64,000 bases of DNA from contig NZ_CP088273.1 in the NCBI RefSeq assembly GCF_020731415.2, forward strand, positions 129,001 to 193,000. Direction: 5' to 3'. Source of the stretch: Phyllobacterium sp. T1293. GTDB lineage: Bacteria > Pseudomonadota > Alphaproteobacteria > Rhizobiales > Rhizobiaceae. Below are positions 60,539 through 64,000 of this stretch, in pieces. Made by a program: the position numbers and the translations under genes. The notes under the pieces were generated by a model. The model searched no databases. It had not been told where the DNA came from and was given only the letters and a program-made list of their open reading frames with translations. How positions within the stretch are numbered: the first letter of the stretch is position 1; every line of letters begins with the position of its first letter.

Positions 60539-61030
60539 ATGATTGACATTCGAGCGGTCAGGGCAACCGATGCGGACCTGCCCGTAATCTTGCATGCTGA
60601 ACGTCTTGATGGATACGACGCTGTCGTCGGACGATGGGACGAAGAGCGGCATAGACTTGCTCTTGCCGACGAAAAACACAGATATTTCATTGCCAAAGAC
60701 GCGGACGAAATTATCGGATTTGCAATCGTGCGCGACTGGTCCTCACCGGATCGTGTGTCACTGGTAAAGCGCATCGCAATGCTAAAACCGGGACAAGGAT
60801 ATGGCCGAAGATTTCTGCAATCGGTTCTTGACCGTATTTTCATTGAAACCGATGCCCACCGCGTTTGGCTGGGAGTTTTCCCCGAAAACATGCGTGCGCG
60901 CCGTGCATATATGGCCGCAGGCTTCATACCCGAAGGGATTGCGCGGGGGAGTGCGTATTTTGGCGGAATCTACAGGGATGAGCTTGTAATGGCTATTCTT
61001 CGGACCGAGTGGGAGGCCGGGAAGACATAA
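60539..61030 (+). CDS. GNAT-family N-acetyltransferase
   Basis: The 163-residue protein has the GNAT fold. Acetyl-CoA motif A is AMLKPGQGYGRRFLQSVL (Q/RxxGxG/A-type), and VWLGVFPENMRARRAYMAAGF is motif B. Substrate is unknown. Upstream is AT-rich, downstream lies the tRNA-Met gene on the opposite strand. Confidence 0.85.
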   Translation: MIDIRAVRATDADLPVILHAERLDGYDAVVGRWDEERHRLALADEKHRYFIAKDADEIIGFAIVRDWSSPDRVSLVKRIAMLKPGQGYGRRFLQSVLDRIFIETDAHRVWLGVFPENMRARRAYMAAGFIPEGIARGSAYFGGIYRDELVMAILRTEWEAGKT

Positions 61031-61122
61031 GGCTGTAAAAAATGCTGCCAAAAATCAGAATCGCGATTTCAGCTACAATTTGCAACAATCTGATCTGAAA
61101 ACCGCCTTCTTTGGGAAGGAAA

Positions 61123-61199
61123 TGGTAGCGAAGGAGGGATTCGAACCCCCGACACAAGGATTATGATTCCTCTGCTCTAACCTACTGAGCTACTTCGCC
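61123..61199 (-). tRNA. tRNA-Met (CAT anticodon)
   Basis: The minus strand folds as a 77-base tRNA including the encoded CCA: acceptor GGCGAAG with CTTCGCT (one G-U), D arm AGCTCAGTAGGTTAGAGC, anticodon loop ATCATAA with CAT, and GGGGGTTCGAATCCC as the T arm. CAT with this body points to elongator Met. A Lys2-modified Ile isoacceptor cannot be excluded by sequence. Confidence 0.92.
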
Positions 61200-61368
61200 C
61201 CATATGTCATGCGACCCGTGAACGGTTAGCCTGCAAATGAGGACCGGGGGACGCGCTGTCAATTGACAGGGACGGGGCGGATATATGTGGGGAGCAACGA
61301 CCTGTCAAGCAATCTTCTCCTTATCCAAGACTTGTGTTCGTTTCTTCCTGCGGATATTGGATGCCGTG

Positions 61369-62349
61369 ATGAAAAAGGCTGAAAAGATGGCTCCACGGAT
61401 TGCAGTGCTGGGTTGCGGCTATTGGGGCAGCAATCATATCCGGACATTGAAGAGTCTCGGGGCGCTGTTTGCGGTCTCCGACCAGAACACTGATCGCGCC
61501 GCCGGCTTCGCCGCGGAGCAGAATGTTCTGCATATTGAAGTCGAGGATCTTTTTACCCATCCCGACGTTGACGCCATCGTTATGGCCCTGCCGCCGCAGT
61601 TCCATGCGGCTGCCGCGATTCGTGCCGTTACCAATGGCAAGGATGTGCTTGTCGAAAAGCCGATTGCTCTGACCGTTCCTGATGCAGTGGCTGCTGTGCA
61701 AGCCGCGCGTGATAATGGACGCATTTTCATGGTTGGCCATGTGCTGCGCTTTCACCCCGCGTTTGAAAAGCTTCTCGAACTGATCAAGGCGGGTGATCTT
61801 GGTGATGTGCGCTATATCCATTCCCATCGTCTGGGGCTTGGAAAGTTCCACACGGAAAATGATGCGCTGTGGGATCTTGCCCCGCATGACCTGTCGATGA
61901 TTCTGGCGATTACCGGCACGGAGCCGCTGGAAGTGCGCGGCGAGGGTGCTGCGGTGCTCGATCACCTGAGCGATTTCGCGCATCTGCATATGCGCTTTCC
62001 CAATAATATTCGCGGACACCTTTTTGCCTCGCGCCTCAATCCCTATCGCGAGCGCCGACTTACGGTTGTCGGAACCAAGGCCATGGCAGTCTTTGACGAC
62101 ATGGAGCAGTGGGACAAGAAGCTTGCGGTCTATAAGCACTCGATCTGGCAGGACAACGGCCAGTGGGCATCGACAACGGAAGAGCCCACTTATGTGAAGA
62201 TTGCACAAGGCATGCCGTTAACGCGCGAATGCCAGAATTTCATCGACAGCATCAACACGCGCAGTGAGCCGCTGACGGATGGTGAAGAAGCGATTCGTGT
62301 GTTGCGGATTCTGACTGCCGGTACTGTTGCACACGGCAAGGTCGGTTGA
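61369..62349 (+). CDS. Gfo/Idh/MocA-family nucleotide-sugar oxidoreductase (WbpB-like)
   Basis: The 326-residue protein has RIAVLGCGYWGSNHIRTLKSLG at the N-terminus and VLVEKPIALTVPDA with the catalytic Lys, then DLAPHDLSMILAI with His. This group includes WbpB, which oxidises UDP-N-acetylglucosaminuronate at C3. ATG 61369 is chosen. ATG 61387 (MAPRIAVLG) is also possible. The aminotransferase of the WbpE type follows after a repeat element, supporting the pathway. The substrate is inferred. Confidence 0.82.
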   Translation: MKKAEKMAPRIAVLGCGYWGSNHIRTLKSLGALFAVSDQNTDRAAGFAAEQNVLHIEVEDLFTHPDVDAIVMALPPQFHAAAAIRAVTNGKDVLVEKPIALTVPDAVAAVQAARDNGRIFMVGHVLRFHPAFEKLLELIKAGDLGDVRYIHSHRLGLGKFHTENDALWDLAPHDLSMILAITGTEPLEVRGEGAAVLDHLSDFAHLHMRFPNNIRGHLFASRLNPYRERRLTVVGTKAMAVFDDMEQWDKKLAVYKHSIWQDNGQWASTTEEPTYVKIAQGMPLTRECQNFIDSINTRSEPLTDGEEAIRVLRILTAGTVAHGKVG

Positions 62350-62374
62350 TTGCCTGCTGACGATAGGTTTAAGC

Positions 62375-62528
62375 GGTTCGTGGTTCGGCATAACAGTCAT
62401 AAGCCCTTCGACAGGCTAGGGATGAGGGGAGCTATATTCTGAAACGTTGGCGATTATCGTTGCATCCTCACTTTCCCTCATGGTTGTTATGTCGAACCAC
62501 GAACCACGAACCACGAACCACGAACCAC
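62375..62528. repeat. Inverted-repeat element, copy 7, ending in five CGAACCA units
   Basis: The left arm GGTTCGTGGTTCGGCATAAC is degenerate. The right arm keeps CCCTCATGGTTGTTATGTCG of the variant type seen in copy 3. It ends in a tandem of the heptamer CGAACCA (62493-62528). It lies between the WbpB-like and WbpE-like genes. The remaining 62529-62697 has no gene. Confidence 0.8.
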
Positions 62529-62697
62529 GCCCATCACACGTCCAAAAACCACCGCATCATTGCCGTAAGGCTCAAGCGTTGTTACAAGACCGGACAAACT
62601 TTGAACGACAACGTCTGGCAGACCTCCCACGGCCCCACTAAAGAGTTGTCTTGACCGTTTTCCGCGACGGATTCGCGGAGACATTTATATTGGAGCA

Positions 62698-63828
62698 ATG
62701 ATGCAGTTCATCGATCTCGGCGCACAGCGTGAACGGATTAGCGACAAGCTTGATGCGGCAATCGCCAAAGTGGTGCGTGAAGGCAAATATATTCTTGGAC
62801 CTGAGGTTGCTGAGTTTGAAAAGCGCCTTGGTGAGTATCTTGGCGTCGAGCATGTGGTTGCCTGCGCCAACGGTACGGATGCACTGCAGATTCCATTGAT
62901 GGCGCGCGGCATTGGCCCCGGCGACGCAGTGTTCTGCCCAAGCTTCACTTTTGCTGCCACGGCGGAAGTTGTGGCGCTTGTTGGTGCCGAGCCTGTATTC
63001 ATCGATGTGGATGCTGATACGTACAATATCAATGTCGAGCAGCTTGAAGCCGCCATCAAGGCCGTGCTTGCCGAAGGCCGCCTGCAGCCAAAGGCCATCA
63101 TTCCTGTTGATCTGTTCGGTCTTGCCGCCAACTATACGTCAGTATCGGCGATTGCCGACAAATATGGTCTGTTTGTGATTGAAGATGCGGCGCAGTCCAT
63201 CGGTGGCAAGCGCGACAATGCCATGTGTGGTGCATTCGGCCATGTCGGCGCGACGAGCTTCTATCCGGCCAAGCCTTTGGGTTGCTATGGTGATGGCGGT
63301 GCCATGTTCACCAATGATGGGGCACTGGCTGATCTGCTGCGTTCCATTCTGTTCCACGGCAAGGGCGAGACGCAGTATGACAATGTGCGTGTCGGCATGA
63401 ATTCGCGCCTTGATACGATACAGGCGGCGATCCTCATCGAAAAGCTGGCCATTCTCGAAGACGAGATGGAAGCGCGGCAGGTTGTGGCCAAGCGCTATGC
63501 CAATGGTCTGAAGGATGTGGTCAAGGTTGCGTACATGCCTGAGGGTTCGCGCTCTGCCTGGGCGCAATATGCGATCGAGACTGCCAACCGTGATGCGCTG
63601 AAGGCCCATTTGCAGGCCAATGGCATTCCGTCAGTGATTTATTATGTGAAGCCGCTGCATTTGCAGGAGGCTTATTCACATTACATGCAAGCACCCGGTG
63701 GTTTGGCTGTGTCGGAAACCCTGCCGAAGAATATCCTTTGCCTGCCGATGCACGCTTATTTGAGTGAAGCGGATCAGGACCGGATTATCGGGACTATTCG
63801 TGAGTTCCAGCAGAAAAACGCTGCTTAA
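62698..63828 (+). CDS. DegT/DnrJ/EryC1/StrS aminotransferase (WbpE-like)
   Basis: The 376-residue protein has MQFIDLGAQRERISDKLDAA at the start as in WbpE, VVACANGTDALQIPLMARGI, VIEDAAQSIGGKRDNAMCGAFG, and the PLP Lys in SFYPAKPLGCYGDGGAMFTN. The family makes aminosugars for polysaccharides. With the upstream oxidoreductase it fits transamination of a 3-keto nucleotide sugar. ATG 62698 and ATG 62701 are both possible. Confidence 0.88.
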   Translation: MMQFIDLGAQRERISDKLDAAIAKVVREGKYILGPEVAEFEKRLGEYLGVEHVVACANGTDALQIPLMARGIGPGDAVFCPSFTFAATAEVVALVGAEPVFIDVDADTYNINVEQLEAAIKAVLAEGRLQPKAIIPVDLFGLAANYTSVSAIADKYGLFVIEDAAQSIGGKRDNAMCGAFGHVGATSFYPAKPLGCYGDGGAMFTNDGALADLLRSILFHGKGETQYDNVRVGMNSRLDTIQAAILIEKLAILEDEMEARQVVAKRYANGLKDVVKVAYMPEGSRSAWAQYAIETANRDALKAHLQANGIPSVIYYVKPLHLQEAYSHYMQAPGGLAVSETLPKNILCLPMHAYLSEADQDRIIGTIREFQQKNAA

Positions 63829-63836
63829 GCGTTTTT
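63814..63836 (+). terminator. Terminator overlapping the stop codon of the WbpE-like gene
   Basis: AAAAACGC (63814-63821) and GCGTTTTT (63829-63836) enclose a 7-base loop containing the TAA. The T-run of the second arm would serve as the release tract. Confidence 0.7.
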
Positions 63837-63866
63837 AAGCTCGATGGATTGTTGTTTGTGGTGCGT

Positions 63867-64000
63867 GGGTTCGTGGTTCGACAAGCTCACCATGAGGGGC
63901 TTGGGTGGATGCAACGCTAATCGCAAGCGTTGCAGATCACTAAGGTTGCAGAACTTGCCCCCTCGCATCCACACTCTCCCTCATGGTGAGCTTGTCGAAC
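63867..64000. repeat. Inverted-repeat element, copy 8, cut by the window end
   Basis: It starts GGTTCGTGGTTCGACAAGC, passes TGGATGCAACGCTAATCGCA and reaches the right arm CCCTCATGGTGAGCTTGTCG just before 64000, so nearly the whole element is visible. Confidence 0.85.

Noticed and set aside
61123..61199. tRNA-Met as an island attachment site
   Set aside because: No integrase and no repeat of the tRNA 3' end are seen on either side.
62493..62528. Tandem CGAACCA units looked like a possible CRISPR or iteron array
   Set aside because: Units are 7 bases with no spacers. They form the end of an inverted-repeat arm shared with other copies.

Overview
The window is a gene-dense alphaproteobacterial chromosome or chromid segment. 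It looks like Rhizobiales (Brucellaceae or Phyllobacteriaceae, for example an Ochrobactrum or Phyllobacterium relative). The reasons are an ehuABCD-eutABCDE ectoine operon in the Sinorhizobium order, rhizopine-type mocDEF genes next to an inositol ABC transporter, an IolR-type RpiR regulator, the iolC-DUF2090 fusion and the intergenic palindromic repeats. No phage, transposase, CRISPR array or rRNA is visible. Taxonomy is inferred from gene content only.

Layout. 1-3749 (+): end of a Gfo/Idh/MocA oxidoreductase, MaoC-like protein, SDR, FAH-family hydrolase and L-fuconate dehydratase, i.e. the non-phosphorylating L-fucose route. 3859-4569: a DUF1868 2H-phosphoesterase-like protein. 4684-4860: a cobalamin riboswitch directly before a Rieske N-demethylase and its ferredoxin reductase (glycine betaine/stachydrine type), then a LysR regulator. 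13089-8671 (-): mocD-mocE-mocF-PanB-like-purU, an O-demethylation plus C1-handling operon. 13255-15237 (+): a LacI regulator with palindromic sites and an IolI-like isomerase. 15695-29374: rhizopine/inositol binding protein, ABC ATPase and permease, iolG, a second Gfo/Idh enzyme, iolR, iolC, iolD, iolE, a small membrane protein and iolB. iolA is not in the window.

29661-33936: nrsF-sigF facing a DUF1223 protein, a methionine-rich MXKDX protein, a cytochrome b and a molybdenum methionine-sulfoxide-reductase-like protein. This matches the hypochlorite-scavenging sigF/nrsF/mrpX/yedY1/yedZ1 system described from Azospira, with a perfect SigF-type promoter. 33938-42053: RidA, AraC regulator, aromatic-type aldehyde dehydrogenase, and a FadL porin-MFS-sugar-lactone-oxidase-like-PLP enzyme series of unknown substrate. 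42387-45037: DHA2 drug-exporter-like MFS with divergent LysR.

45041-59354: complete ectoine uptake and breakdown locus (ehuABCD, eutABC, doeA/eutD, doeB/eutE, enuR, AsnC-type doeX, doeC, doeD) plus an extra zinc-type alcohol dehydrogenase. 59406-63828: secreted beta-helix protein, GNAT acetyltransferase, tRNA-Met(CAT), and WbpB- and WbpE-like nucleotide-sugar genes.

Scattered through the intergenic spaces are seven or eight inverted-repeat elements sharing TCGACAAGCTCACC-type arms, several carrying a nested CCTCGGGCTTGACCCGAGG palindrome. The window reads as a metabolic region for plant- and osmolyte-derived compounds (fucose, betaines, rhizopine/inositol, ectoine), many of which release C1 units or feed central metabolism.
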